Source of the DNA: Blastomyces gilchristii SLH14081
Lineage: Eukaryota; Ascomycota; Eurotiomycetes; Onygenales; Ajellomycetaceae
NCBI RefSeq assembly: GCF_000003855.2
Contig: NW_003101679.1
Location: 876,417 to 940,416 of the forward strand
DNA length: 64,000 nt
Direction of reading: 5' to 3'
Below the pieces are notes generated by a model. It saw only the letters and a list, made by a program, of their open reading frames with translations. It had not been told where the DNA came from and ran no database searches. Below, piece after piece: positions 11,858 to 25,349 of the stretch; position 1 is the stretch's first letter, and the number at the start of each line of letters is the position of its first letter. Made by a program: the position numbers and the translations under genes.

Positions 11858-13250
11858 ATTTGTTGCTTAAATATCAACACCTCTTCAGCTATTCTCAATA
11901 AGAAGGATAAGCTCGGAACCGTTCCCCAAACGACTTATGTCTTTCTGGACAACTTCCTTCCAGCGCCTTCAACGCTGGGATGAGAAGGTCTGTTTGAGAA
12001 CGAAGCAGAATCCCACCCACCCATCAATGAATTGTGGTCCACGCCTCTTTATCTAATTTTCTTCCACCCTCGAGCACAAGCTTCCACTTTCCCCCTCTCC
12101 CACAGTTAAAGTTTCTGCGACGAATTACACCACGATATACAAGATTCACCGTCATGTACCCCCCAATATTTTTCCAGCTGATTTGACCTCCGTCGGACGC
12201 CTGCATGTTTTCGAGTTTACTCCTCTTTTCCTCCCTTTTCCTCGCTTTTCCTTTTCTTCCACGGTCTACCCTACCTTAACCCAGCATGTTAAATACACCG
12301 GCGTATTTCCATCAGATTTCCCCGCCAATATTTACTTTACGGCTCTCTATTTATTGTACTTTTTTTCCTTTTCCTCCGCTTGCCTATTCTATTTTAAAAG
12401 GGCGGAGCTGGTGAACAAACATGTCTGATTGATTGGCTCACACCGAAAATACAGCCGCCGATTGAAGACTTTCTACTTTCCTCCCTCCCCCTCTCCTAAA
12501 TTTCGTACTAGAGCTGGCCCCGATGAAAACATTGAAAGAAGTTTTGGGCGTCGTGCGATTTTCCCTCCTGTCCTCCTCCCACCGTTCCTCCCCTGTCTCA
12601 TCTTTACCCCCCGTTTCTTTTTCCTTTACTCATGTTTTTCCTTGATATGTTTACGTTTTGGGTTGCGGATAATTTTTCAAATCTCATTTGTTTGTCCCCC
12701 CCCCCCCCCCACCTCCCCCCCCTTTACAATTCGGCTTGGAGCAAATATACAAAATAAATGAAGAAAAGTTAATTTTTTTTATTATTTAATACTTCGATTT
12801 ATTCATTATTTCTCGCGTTTATATCAGGTATAATGGCGGATTAAATGAGTGAATAACCAGCTTTTTACATCATCATCCATTTTTGGGGAGGTTAACTTCA
12901 GCTGATGAATTTAGGCTGGGCCATTGCTACAAGACTTCAAGTCTGCCTAGCAACATCTTTCCTGGAGTATTCACGTATCAGATATGAATTTTATTTTTCA
13001 GTTCATTAATACTTATGAAGGTATGGCATTTCAATCTATAATTTATCTGGAACGATGGTAAAAACAATTTCACTGACGATTGCTTTCCCAGAGAATTATT
13101 TATGTCCAAAAAAATAGGCCTGGGGGCCAAAGTATAAGATAACGATGGTATATAGAAAGGAAAGAAAAGCCAAAAATGAGATGATATAAATTTATTTATA
13201 AGTAAATCCTCCATCAAATCCAACTCGATATAGAACGACACTGTTTGAGT
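11858..13250. other. Convergent intergenic region between importin alpha and amidase genes
   Basis: About 1.4 kb containing 3' UTRs of two converging genes. The middle (12180-12760) is pyrimidine-rich with long C and T runs, giving spurious Phe/Pro/Ser frames. The last 450 bp are AT-rich. I see no gene and no RNA gene. Confidence 0.55.
12696..12710. repeat. Poly(C) tract
   Basis: An uninterrupted run of about 15 C, followed by ACCT and another C run. It lies in non-coding DNA downstream of importin alpha. Assembly length may be imprecise at such runs. Confidence 0.85.
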
Positions 13251-15533
13251 TTACGCTCTTCCGTTCATAGCTGGCCCCTTCAGCGCCTCCAGGATAACCT
13301 CGCCCATCATCACCACCTTCTCCTCCTCGAACTTGCGGCCTACTAGCTGCAAGCTGACTGGCTGCCCGTGGACGGCGGAGGGGTTGTCTGAATTTCATTT
13401 CACGTTAGCCATTGGTGTGTGTTTGCTTGCTTGTGTGTGTTTGTTTGCGGGTGAGGAGGAACAGGGGGAAAAAGCGCAACTTTCAGATGACAAGTCGCAA
13501 CAAAGACAAACGAAGAACAAACAGCAGAGCAAGAGAGAGAAAAAGAGAGAAGAAAGGAGGGGGGAGGAATAGGACGTACATTCCCTCTGCACAATGCCGT
13601 CAACTTTACTCAGTTCAGTCTCGTTTACGTCGGGGCCGTCTACGGCCGCATCAGCCTGTACGCCGCACGGGAACGACAGACATGAGTAATCGAGGATGTT
13701 GTACACGCCTGTGTAACCGACGTGCTTGAAGAGGCCGTGCTCAACTGTCGCGAAGGGGGTTGTGGGGGCTGGCGCAATAAATAGTCAGTCGTTGATGTTA
13801 AAAAGAAAAAAAAGACACGAGATTCTTCCACTTTGTTTGCCAAATTGGAAATGGCTTGGTATTATCATTAACTCACTCAACAGCCCATCGAGTCCTTCAC
13901 ACGCATTCCACCGCTCCATGTAGCTCTGCTGGAACCTATTGCGTTCAACGTGCAGTTTCCACAGCGCCTGTACGCCGCCGTCCTTGGCGTGGCCGTACCG
14001 GTCCATCTCGGGGCGGATGGGTTCTTTGGTCGCGGCGAGGATATCTTGCACGGTCCTGCCGCCGTCGGAAAGGAAGAAGCGATCCTAAAAAAGAACATCC
14101 CCCCGGCTTCAATACCTTTCATCATTGCATCCCCAATCGTGCCCGGGAAATAAAATAAAGGATTGAAAAAAAGTGTGGTTTTGCATACCAAAATATCATT
14201 CCCCTCTTTATGCCCCGTCGCGTCCCAATCGACAACCTCATGCCCAGCCTTCCGCAACTTGTCCACCGTCTCTCTCATCGCGCGGCGAACCGGCGGGGTC
14301 GGCCGGACTATGCCATCATCCCATAACACGGCCAGCTTCAGGCGCTGCTTGCGCTCCATGGCCCGCCAGGGGATCGGTATGCACTTGGGATCGCGGAGCC
14401 AGGGCTCACTGTTGGTCACCACGGAGGAAAAGAGCTTGATGGAGTCTAGCGTTGCGGCCATGGGTCCGTTGACGCTGAGGACGGACTCCTGTCCCGCCAG
14501 GCCGGATTTGGTCAGGAAGTTGGGGAATCGGCCGAAGGAGGGTCGCAGGGTGAAGATTCCGGTGCAGGCGGCTGGGATGCGGAGGGAGCCGCCTGTTCGT
14601 TATTTGAGGTTTTAGCATTGCGCCTTTTGATTTATTTTATTTTATTTTTCTTGTCCGTTCCTATAGTTTTTGGGGAGGATTGGATGGATGGATGGATGGA
14701 TGGATAGACGAAGGACAGCTACGTACCAATATCCGTCCCAACACCTAGGGGGCTACCTCCGAACGCAATCAAGGCAGACTCGCCGCCCGACGACCCGCCG
14801 GGCGTCAGCAGGCGATTGCGAGGATTCAACGTGCGCCCAAACACGTTGTTCACCGTCTCGGCAATCATCATTGCCGTCGGCACGTTCGTCTTGACGTACA
14901 GCACCGCGCCCTGCTCGCGCAGGAGATCCGTCATTATGCTGTTGTAGGTAGCCGGGTCGTTGACCCAGCCCGTGAAACCGAGCGTCGAGTCCTTGCCCAT
15001 GACGTTGAAGTTGTCCTTGAGCGAGACGGGGAGGCCGTGGAGGGGCCCGACTGGCTTGCCGGTGGCGGCCAGGTGGGCGTCGAGCGCCTTTGCATCTTTT
15101 AAAGCCTCTGGGAAGAGGGTTTCGGAGAGGCAGTTTGTCTAGTTGGATGTGTTAGCTGGTATTTTTCTGTTCTTTTCTTTGTTTTTGTGATGATATATAA
15201 TAAAGAGAGGGATAGTGTATTGGATTGATTCGCAATGCCATTCGTTCATACCAGTTGATGGGCAGCAGCAGCCCGTTTGCAGAATGCGCGGGTGACAGCT
15301 TCAGCGCTCCAGGCGCCCGTTGTGGTCTTTGCTAGGATTTCAGCGGCCGTCGAGCCTGTGATCTCCAGCTCGGAGGCAGTGAACCAGCCCGATGTTTTGG
15401 GGAAGCTGGTCACGTCCGTCTGCGTGGCCGGCGGGAAGATATCTGCTGAGATGATCCATTCCGCCGGGATGGAGGAGAGAAGCTCTTCCCGCTTCGCAGC
15501 ACCAACTGCTTCCCAGGTCAGTTCGCTGAGCAT
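13251..15533 (-). CDS. Amidase-signature family enzyme (fungal acetamidase/general amidase type)
   Basis: Six exons (15533-15252, 15138-14727, 14592-14189, 14084-13877, 13768-13580, 13387-13251) encode 543 aa, the usual length for fungal amidases. The Ser-cisSer-Lys triad is visible: Lys in LPVSLKDNFNVMG, and the Gly/Ser loop in TPGGSSGGESALIAFGG. The motif GTDIGGSLRIPAA follows, split by intron 2. The C-terminal half has the conserved ATVEHG, GYTGVYNILDYS and SFPCGV segments. The enzyme hydrolyses amides to acid plus ammonia; the substrate cannot be told from sequence, and no signal peptide is seen, so it is probably cytosolic. The ATG at 15533 starts MLSELTWEAVGAAKREELL, which fits the family better than an upstream Lys-rich in-frame extension. 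It is the last host gene before the transposon block. Confidence 0.93.
14681..14705. repeat. (TGGA)n microsatellite in amidase intron
   Basis: About six tandem TGGA units lie within the second intron of the amidase gene. This is useful only as a possible length polymorphism. Confidence 0.85.
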
Positions 15534-16046
15534 TTCTTCTTTTTTTTTTTCCGCTTCTTTTTTTTTTTTTGAGTTATTTATTTTATTTCCTTTCACTGTC
15601 TATGATATTATGCGCGGCAAGGTAACTAACTATTGTATAAGATTGGAAAAGCCGAGGGCAGAGAGCAAGCAACCCTATAATAACGTAAACAAAATCCTAG
15701 TCTAATATATAGAAGAAATGAGAGCAAAAAATAAAGAATAAAAATAAAAATAAAAAAACCAATTCCTAACCGTGGGGCTAGGGACCAATATCGGTCGGCA
15801 ATCTCATCAGTACATAAGTACATATCTTACATTCCCCTTCCACCAACCTCCTAGTACCCAACTACTCTACTACGCCGAAGCAGCCGGATGGTCGCTCTCC
15901 ACCCGCACCGCATTATTCTCTCAGGAAGGGCCGGATAGAAGTCGGCAAGTAGCGAGAAAGAAAAAACGGGTTTCTTCTACTGCTATCGACTAGGGCGGAG
16001 AAGCGAAGAAACCCACCAATGTGTGCCAAATTTGGCCGGCTTGGTT

Positions 16047-16095
16047 GATGGGATGTGGGATGTGGGATGTGGGATGGGAGATGGGAGATGGGAGT
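16047..16095. repeat. Short tandem repeat, GGGATGT then GGGAGAT 7-mers
   Basis: About four GGGATGT-like units pass directly into about three GGGAGAT-like units, making a variant 7-bp tandem array in non-coding DNA. Confidence 0.8.
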
Positions 16096-16330
16096 TTGGT
16101 TTGGCATGATTTCTTCTTCCCCTTTGGCCTTTCGCCGATATCAAACCCCGCATTGGCAGGTTTGTGTGGTTGGAAGAGAGAGAGTTTGTTTGGTTGAGCT
16201 GAGGGGTTATCATGTAGTTATTGTAGTTATTATTCTTTCTCCTGGTTCCCCCTCCCTTTTTTTTCTTTTTTTTTTTTTTAAACCGGCGTCGGCTGCTATT
16301 TAAATGCGAAATTAGGATTGCCACACGCCC

Positions 16331-16346
16331 GGGGGGGGGGGGGGGG
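16331..16346. repeat. Poly(G) tract
   Basis: A run of about 16 G in non-coding DNA upstream of the amidase gene. It is a candidate sequencing or assembly weak point. Confidence 0.85.
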
Positions 16347-17802
16347 AAAGCTGAAAGAGAGAATGTATCTTGGTAGTAGGTTTATGTTGTATGTACTGCG
16401 TACTGCGTACGGTGCTTAAACCCAATTCTAGGGCGATAACTATATCACGCATAAATATCAAGAAGTGGAAAAGGCTGATATTCATTATTCGGATTCAAAG
16501 CTTTCATCCGACATGCAGCTGGCACCTCGACTAGTTAACTAGTTACTGGTCTTTTTTTTTTTTTTCCCTGTTGAACTGCGAATATTTAGGTAACTTAAGT
16601 TAAATGGCTGGTTTCCGACTCGCTCGCTTTGCTCTATCACACCGCGTCCCATTATCCATTCCATCACCTCAACCCAACCCCCCCCCCTGGATCTGATTGG
16701 TGTTGCAAATCGTTTTTTGCAAAGGATGGAAAACCCAAATCTCAGGTTTGCTGCAGAATTTCCAATCCGTACTTCTGCCTCCTCCGGCTAACCCTATCAG
16801 TTGTCCATTATTACTCGAACTGCAGGTGGTGCATTCGCAAGTGGACAGAGATCCTCCTTGGTTTCAACATCAGCAAGTACTCTGTAAATATGTAACTAAC
16901 TAGTTATGTGGCTGGACGAAGAAAGCGGAACCAGTCAAAGCAATGACAATATGTTGTCTAATTTATTATGTGACCCCGTCAATTCCATGATTCGATCCCC
17001 TGAAGTTATTTTTTGTTGCAGTTGGTAATTAGAAATAGCAGTAGTAGTAGATTTTTGATGCCTTGCTGGACAAACGAATAGAACTAAATAATAATAAAGT
17101 TTCCATTGGAACCTGGTGGCTGGTTAAATATAAGGTTATTTACCTGGGCAAGGCTTGGGTTATTTACGTAGCGGTCGGGGGTAAAATCCACACCCCCCTG
17201 AAATCAATCTTTATAACTGCCATACAACAACAATCCGCCCAGGAATCCGTGCTCTTTGACGGGATGGGATGTCTCGTCAAATTTGCTGGCGATTCTCTGG
17301 TTCTAGGATTTGGTAGCCTTCCCGTCGGGCTCTAGACCTAAATACCTTCCAAGGCACTGGGAACTACAAAGTGCGTCTTGGGCGTTAGTAGAAACACCGG
17401 CACGGACGTGATATACAGCAAGAACCAAACTCAAGACGGATCAAATTCTTCTAGCAAAGGAGATATCCAGCGCATGGCGGGGAGACTATTACATACAACC
17501 GCGGGCCGCCTAACAAAGACTTTCCTTATCGTATCATTGGACTGTGTCATTACAGAGTAACTACTACATAGTACTGAAGACATAACAACGGACCGCTCAT
17601 AAGCGATAGATCCTCCAATAAAAACATGATCAGTCGTGATATCCGAACCTCGCTTTCTGTGAACAAGTCATTTAGATGGATAGGAATACGACAAGAGCAA
17701 ACAAGCCAAGACAAGCCTTTGAATAGAGCCTGGCGGCGCCGTTATCGGTGGAATTTATATAATCAGAACTGAGCGGATAGAGCCTGGGACCTCCACAGGA
17801 AG

Positions 17803-17900
17803 CAGAAAACTTGACCTCGCTAAGTGCGCCACTTGACCTCGTTATGTAAGCTGACCTCGCAAATGTGGCCCGTGCCACTACCTGACCTCACTCAATACAT
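17803..17900 (+). repeat. Left inverted repeat with iterated TGACCTCGY motif
   Basis: It begins CAGAAAACTTGACCTCGC and carries four TGACCTC motifs (near 17812, 17833, 17852 and 17882). The first 42 bp match the reverse complement of 52280-52321 with a single difference, and the similarity resumes at CTGACCTC...CAATACA. Together with the right copy it brackets the whole AT-rich block. It keeps CpG sites, unlike the interior. It may be the terminal repeat of a small DNA transposon that later received the outer LTR element. I found no target duplication outside it. Confidence 0.75.
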
Positions 17901-17945
17901 CTTTTCTTGTAATTTGAAACCACTCTTTCTTTCTTAATTATTTAC

Positions 17946-18221
17946 TGTGGCGGGCTGCGCCCGATCAATCATATAGACTATTCCGTTACACTCCATAGAT
18001 TCTTCCGCTCCATTCTCGATTGCCGATCCTCGGCCGCCACGAACGCGTATAGATTCTTCCGCCCCGAAGCTCCACTGCATACACCATCACATATGTGTAT
18101 AAATATCCATCTCAATCACTGATTTCTACACTTTCTCTTTCTTTTCTTCTCTAACATTTTTATCTTTGTTATATAAGACCTATCAATATTATACTGATCT
18201 ATTCAGTGTAGACCTCTTACA
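17946..18221 (+). repeat. 5' LTR of element E
   Basis: 276 bp, TGTGGCGGGC...CTCTTACA. The first about 120 bp keep many CpG sites, while the remainder is CpG-free. The partner at 51400-51675 has the same length, but its left part carries the transition-mutated version (TGTAATAAGC). Confidence 0.9.
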
Positions 18222-18786
18222 CTATAAAAATGTTCATTATCTTCTTATTAGAAAATAATTATTCACACATCATCTTCTCATTAGAAACAATTATTTATTG
18301 AGAGATATTCAAACATGTAATAACACATAAGAAATAGAGAAACAGTTAAACAGTTAAGTGAACATTAAGTTCTCAGATAGAAGCTTGCTTATCAGTAGAC
18401 TGACTATGTAACTGTGTCTGAGATCAGAATCAGATTTTTTAATAGTCTCATTATCAATTCAACTGATCTTATTACACAGTTTTAACATTAGATAGTAGTC
18501 TTATACTGTTTCAGTGAAACTTACTGTCTACTCTTATCACATTTTTCAAATGAGACCATGATTTTCACTTCTCAATTTAAATTATTTTTATTACTTTAAA
18601 TGACTTTAAATCTTATTTAAGTATTATTAAAAAGTGTTACTTTTTAAAAAATTAAAAATAGTCTAAAAAAAACCTTAAAATGTCTAAAAATAGTAACTTT
18701 ATGTTAAGAATGAGACTAAATGAAATCAAATGAGATCACTTTCTTATTTTTTTCAAGTCATGATTTCATTTTAAGATCTGATATAT

Positions 18787-19319
18787 TGTCACGCTTTCAG
18801 CCGCGCTAAGGCCCTGTTGCGGTTCCACACGGCTCATCACTTTCATGTGAATGATTTCATTCTGTCTGAACCAGTTTTCAACTACTCTATAACATCATTC
18901 AGATATATCATAGAAAGATCTGATTAATAAATATAAGAACTCTGCTTCTATATGAGATCAGCAGATTACTCTTTCTTAACAATGAGACACTACTGAGATA
19001 TCACTCTGATTATTCTTACTTATGAAATGAGAGAAGAGTATTCACTCATTATCTATATAGAATAGCTAGATGCTGACTTCTTATCAAAGAAGTCAGTGAT
19101 TTGTTTTTCTTCTACTGAAATATATATAAGAGTTACTGTGTATCTCATACAATCTTCTTAGTATACTAAGTATCATATCTGTAATATTCTTATAATAACT
19201 CTGTAGTCTATAAGCTTGCTATTCAAGCAAGATAGTTAAGCTCACTTATACAGCTTCTTAAACAACTATTTTTACATAATACTGCTGACTAGTCACTGCT
19301 TCAGTTCTATTATATTACA
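18787..19319 (+). repeat. 5' LTR of copy A
   Basis: 533 bp beginning TGTCACGC. Its first about 50 bp retain CpG sites (GCCGCGC, TTGCGG, ACACGG). Its right end is fully mutated (TATATTACA where the 3' LTR has CCACGTTACA). Confidence 0.92.
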
Positions 19320-19508
19320 ATTTAAATCACTTAATCTGATTATATGTTTGAATCAGTTAAGCTCTAACAGACTGATATAATCTCATATACTCATACTGAG
19401 ACTGATCTGATCTCACTCTCTGAAGAAAACACTACATTATTTTCTAGAGTATGTACATCTCTACTCTGACAGAAATCTGAGATTTCTGAACTCACTGTAT
19501 ATTTTAAT

Positions 19509-22500
19509 ATGAGCTCTTCAACTACTCTGTCATCATCACAGCCTCTACACACCTACATCTATTATGAAGATAGAGAGATTAAGGTTGAAGATTCACTGAG
19601 ATATAAGAGAAATATCTTATCTGAATTTCACAGCTTTATCTGTACTCTTGAACAGAAATTCTGCCTTAATTCAAGCCAGTATAATACTCATGAGATATGA
19701 GTAATATACACTGCTAACCTTCTTAAAGATATCTCTGCAACTACTTGAGTTATCAAGAAGAGAAAGCTTGAGTATATCAATACTATCATGACTTAAGAAG
19801 AATTCAAGAACTTTCTACTGAACTAAATTAAAGATCACTGTAACTGCAGCTTTATAATAGTATAGTGATTCAACTCATTATATCAATAAGATAATAAGAA
19901 TTCTTTCAATTTCAATGCAAGATTTGAAGAATATTGAGAGAAATTAACTAATGATTTGAATCAATTAAAAATATAGCTTTATCTTATAAAGCTGACTTAT
20001 AAGATGCAGATAATAATATTATAATATCAGAGTTCATTAATCAATTACACTGAGCTTGTCAACCTGGCTTTCTGAATCTATTTGAATAGTCAATTCTCTG
20101 AGAAAAAGGTTAATAAGATCTCTTCTAAGTAATTAATAATGAGATCTAAACAGTGCTGTGACAGCTTCAGTATGAAGAAAGTAAAGAAGAATTTCAAGTA
20201 TTCTGATTCTTCACTCACTGTGAAGAAATACTAAAAAAGATTTGATAAAGATCTCTGTTTCAACTGCAGAGCTGATAAATACTATATCAGTGATTATAAG
20301 AAGCTGAAGAAGAGAAGAAACTGAGAAGATATCTTCTTAAAGTTAACTTCTCTTCTGACAAACATATTCATGAAAGATAATAAAGAGAAAGAAATAAAGA
20401 ATTAATAATTCTTATATCTCTGAGTTTATATTATAATCACAATACATACTCTGAATGAAGAGATATCAGTGAGATACCTACTTAACTTCAGAGTGAATAC
20501 TAACTTCATATTCTATTTCTTTTCTTTGATGAAGAATTGAAAGAAGATAGATCTATCAGATTATATAAAATTTACTGATGAAATAAAATATCACTATTTT
20601 AACATAATTCAAGTGAAGTGTGTGACTACAGACTTAGAAGAAATCTTCAAGAAGAGCAGTCTGTTTCTTCACATAGTCAATATTATAGATAAGAATGTTA
20701 TTCTAGATCTTCTATAATTGAGAGAAAATAATTCTCTCATTGACTGAGTCACTCAGATGTGATAATACTGTCTCATTAATAAGAAGACAGTGATAGAGAA
20801 ATCTGAAGAGTTTTATCAGAAGAATCTTGTGAAAAAGATTGAGTTAATATACTGCATAGCAGATGATTGAGACTTGAGAATAGATGAAGAAGCTATCACT
20901 CTCACTGCAAGATTAGTAGCAGTATTCATTATTGAAGATGAATGTACACAATGTCTCTTTACAGATTTTAAGAATGTCTTTTCAGAAAGAGAAGCAGTGA
21001 AGTTTCCTGATATCAAGATATAATATAAGATTTATCTTAAAGACAGTGTAACAGCACTGTATAAGTCTCTTTATAACTTATCTGTAAAGAAATTGAATAT
21101 TCTGTATAAATATCTTAAAGAAGTACAATCAAAGAACTGAATATATTTATCAAAGAGTTCAGCAGAGACATCTATACTCTTTATGCTTAAGAAGAATAAT
21201 AGACTATATCTATGCATAGACTACAGAGATCTTAACAAGATGATGATTAAGAATCACTATTCATTACTGTTGATTAATGAGATGATTAATCAATTATCTA
21301 AAGTAAAGATGTTCTCAAAGATTGATATATAAGATGTCTATCATAGAATCAGAGTTAATGAAGACAATGTTTGAAAAACAGCTTTTTATACTAAGTACAG
21401 CAATTTTAAATATCTTGTTTTATCTTTTAATCTTTGTAATGCTTCAGTCATCTTCCAGATCTATATAAATGAGATGCTGTGAGGCCTTGTTAACATCTTC
21501 TGTATAGTATACCTGGATGACATTTTAATCTTCTTGAAATCAGAGAAAGAATATGATATTCATATTCAAGAAGTATTGAGTTGCTTAAGACAGTATCAAC
21601 TCTATACAAACACTGAAAAATACTCATTCTACATGCAGGAGATTGATTTCTTAGATTATATTATTAAGATGAATGACATTTCAATGAATAGAAGCTGAGT
21701 CTCTGTTATTAAGAACTGACTGATACTGCAGATATATCATGAGATGCAGGTATTTCTAGAATTTGTGAATTTCTACAGATGATTTATCTATATATATTCA
21801 CAGATTACTGCTCTTCTTACAGATCTGTTAAAGAGAAGTATGAAAGACAGAAAAACAGAATTATTTATTCTTACTTAAGACACTGTGCAGGTGTTTACAG
21901 AATTGAAACAAGCTTTTACAGATACTACAATACTGAATCACTTTAATCCTGACTTACTCAGTCAGTGTGAGACTGATATATTCAGAAATGAGATCTGTGA
22001 AATCTTTTCACAGTTGACACTGAAGATCTTTCAACATTGAAAGAATCAGAGAATAATCACTTCTGAGAAAACAGATAATAAATTGTCTGTGAGAAAAGAC
22101 TTTTCCATAAAGTTTATAAGATACTGTGAATAAAGATCAGTGACTTTCTTCTTCAAGAAGTTATCACTCATGCAGAGAAGATATAATACTCATAATCAGA
22201 AGATGTTAGTAATTATCAAATTCTTTAAGATCTGGCAATATTATCTTCAGAATAGTAAGTACTCAGTGTAAGTTCTCACTGATTATATAAATCTGTGTTA
22301 CTTCTTAATAATAAAGAGCTTGATAGAATGTTAAGCCAGGTGAGCAGAGCTGCTTTCAGAGTATAATTTCTATATCTGATACTATTCAGATCAGCTTAAT
22401 CTCACTGACATACTGTCTAGATAATCTGATTATAATATCATTGATATGAAGAAGAATTCTATAAAAGAATCTCTGTCATCACTGCAGAAGAAGCTGGCTG

Positions 22501-24290
22501 CAGAGGGTTGAGATTCTCTAAAGCTTGAAAACAGTGTCAGAGAGGCAGCTGTATAACTCAGTATAGAAGATAAAAGAGAACCTGAGTCTCTGCAGAGAAC
22601 TGATACTGAAGATCATGAGCTTCTTATATCATGTCTTACAATTATTGAATTGACAAAGAATGAAATAGTCTACAATCTTTCAACCTGACTACTTTTGAAA
22701 TTCATTAATAAGTTATAGAAGAGGAATACCTCTACTGCAGCTTAAATTCAAAACTTGAAGAAGAAAGAATTCAGTTTGAACTTGAAAGAGACAGACTCTG
22801 AGCAGGGTGATGTCACTAAGAAATCAAGTCACTGATAACTAGAAGAATGTGAACTTCTACTGCTGAATAATTCAGTCTTCATCTCTTATAGCAGAGTGAT
22901 ATGTCAGAAGTTATTAAGAATTCATCATAATAATCTTCATATAGAGCACTTCAGATTAGAGAAGACTGAGAAGCTTCTAAAATATAAATACACTTAAGAC
23001 AAGCTTCAGACAGATATCAAAGAGTATGTTAAGACTTATAATATCTATCAAAGAATAAAGATTCTGTGATATAAGTAATACAGTGAGTTAACATCACTGT
23101 CTGTTTCAAAGAGCTCATGATAGAATCTATTAATGAATTTCATAGTTGATCTGCTGAAGTTGATAAGAGTTAAAGAATATAACTCAATTTTGATTATTAT
23201 TAACTACTTCATGAAGATGACTAGATTAAATAGATAGACAGAAAGAAATTGAAAGGAAAAGATAAAGTAAAGAAAGACTGTAATAAAACAAATTATTAAA
23301 AGATAGTATATAGCTGTTTTAACAGACTATATCTGATTGATTTCCTCCTCTTCATAATTCCTCTTCATCAGTAAATACTGATCAGCTTTTTACTATTATC
23401 TTATGATAAAATATCTTCTCAGTACTGCATTTCATCTGCAGATCAATGACCAGACTAAATATCAGAATCAGACACTAGAACAGTATCTTCAAGTGTTCTG
23501 TTCATATCATCAGAATGATTGACTCAAACATCTTCTAACTACTGAATTTGTATATAATAATATAAAGAATGTAATCTTAAAGATATCTTCTTTCTATGCT
23601 TATTATGAATATAATTCTTTGTTACTCAGTGATGTCACAGATGATGTTTTAAAGAGAGAAATAGATAGTCAGAATATCAGATAGATACAGAGAACAGAGT
23701 ATCTCTCAGTACTAGAAGTAAAAGTAAGATTGAAACTTTTGAATAAAATTCATAAAAAGATGATGAAAAGCATTCACTGCACTCAGAAGTGATAGATAAA
23801 ATACTATAATTAAAAACATCTTTCAATAAAGTTCTTAATAGAGAATCAAGTACTACTTTTAGTAAAGAATATCAAGATAATAAGACTGTGTAAGAAGCTC
23901 AGTAAGTAGTGACTAGAATCTTTCTCAGTAATAAGAGTAGTAAGTAAGCAGATATATAAGTTAAAATTACTCACAGAATTGAAATCAATTCATTCTATTT
24001 TTCACATTTTCTATTTAAAGCTCTATAAGTAATACTCTGAAATGAAGCTATCTCAGCTGAATAATATTAAAATTGAGAGTAATACTGAATATCTTATAAA
24101 GAAAATATTGAATAAGTGAACACATTACAGTAAGCTTCAATATCTTGTTAAATAGAAAGAATATTCATTATCAGAGAATTCATAAGAACTGCTTAAGTAT
24201 TTGAAAAATGCTGAGAAAGAGATTGTAAGCTATGAGATAGTTAGTAGAGACTGCTCTGTTACACATCAGAGATATTAAGCAAGAAATACT
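19509..24290 (+). pseudogene. gag-pol of copy A (gag, RT, RNase H, integrase, chromodomain), many stops
   Basis: The frame can be followed almost end to end on the plus strand with stops at Trp/Arg/Gln positions. Visible parts are the gag start MSSSTTLSSSQPLHTY, a knuckle remnant CFNCRADK, RT segments SKID, YHRIRVNEDN and YLDDILIFLKSEKEYDIH, and RNase H/tether IHHNNLHIEHFRLEKTEKLL near the integrase zinc domain. The C-terminal chromodomain has IKKILNK and QYLVK. Order and spacing are those of chromoviral gypsy elements. The integrase core is damaged by the LINE patch at 23226-23356, which replaces about 107 bp present in copy B. Confidence 0.85.
23226..23356 (-). mobile_element. 131-bp LINE-derived patch in copy A integrase
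   Basis: The reverse complement of this segment matches 45537-45667 of the Tad-like LINE over 131 bp without indels and with only a few substitutions. It covers the LINE ORF2 stop and adjacent 3' region. It replaces 107 bp that copy B retains at 31794-31900. Flanking sequence on both sides aligns directly with copy B. Confidence 0.85.
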
Positions 24291-25349
24291 GCTTAAAACT
24301 TCTCATTTTTCTTAAAGAGTTTTTTAGAGATAATCTTGCAATGATGAGTCAGTGTCTTATAGACTCTGTAGCACTCTTCTTCTATTTTCTTCTAAAGAGT
24401 TTTTAGAAGTTTAATAAGACTATACAAGTATAACATTTCTGAAGCAGTTAAAAGAAAAGAAATATTTGAAATTAATAAAAAGATTAATATTATTAATCTG
24501 CAGACTGCTGCTATTCTAATGAGACTGCAGCCTGCTGAAAAAGTAAAAAGAGGAATCAGAGTCTACTCATTAATAATCACACTCTCATCAAACTCATTCT
24601 TCACTGTTAAAGTCTTCAGTATCAGTATCTTTATCTGCTGAGAAGTTAGCACTGCAGTGCTGCAGAGAAGCATGCTGTAGAAGAGTATAAGAGATGCTGA
24701 AAGTATTAACTTATTAACTTATAAAGTATCTCAGTCATCTGCTTCAACTGAAGTGAGATTCTCTTCAATCAGTGATTAATCTCTGCAGCACTTTTAAAGA
24801 TAATATTAACTGATCTCTTCTTGAGATCAGTTATTCTGAGGTGTTTTTTCATCTCAGAGATTCATACTTTCATCTCTTTTTACAGATAAGTAAGAAAGAT
24901 CTCTTCAGTCTTGATAGAATTTATCAATACTTAAAGCTCTGAGACTCTCACTCTGTACTACTTGAGTATCTAGACTTCTTATCAGAGCTGATACAACATC
25001 TTTCTGTGAGATAATACTTATAGAGAGACAGAAGTTGTTATTACAGATATAATAGAAATAATAGAAGTGAGAGAAGAGACAGATGTATAAAATCTCTTCT
25101 TTCTTCAGCTGCTTGATATAGTATAGATAAGTAGTAATATCAGTCAGAGACTGTACTGAAGCCTTCTTACAGAAAGAAGATGAAGAAATTAAGAGACTCT
25201 ACAGACTCAACTCAGCAGTATTCTGAGCAGGGCTTAGACAGGCTGTGAGAGAGAAACTATAAATTGAGCTTCTCAGAGTCACTATCTCTGAAATCAAGCT
25301 CTTCTCAGATTTCTCTCTGAATGATCACACAGAGTCATATACTATTATA

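Larger units (their letters stand above)
15534..17802. other. Non-coding segment between amidase gene and transposon block
   Basis: About 2.3 kb upstream of the amidase start. It contains homopolymer runs (T near 15539 and 16258, G16 at 16331), a 7-mer tandem repeat (16047-16095) and short palindromes around 16540. No open frame has family features or convincing splice partners. The amidase promoter should lie in the proximal few hundred bases. Confidence 0.5.

Noticed and set aside
12183..12761. Secreted or membrane proteins from Phe/Leu/Pro-rich frames
   Set aside because: These come from pyrimidine-rich non-coding DNA with poly(C) and poly(T) runs; no ATG context, splice signals or family motifs.
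17672..17878. Small genes at 17672-17878 and 52255-52551 sharing a TRSSGALSEVKFS peptide
   Set aside because: The shared peptide is just the translation of the inverted repeats; neither frame continues into anything protein-like.
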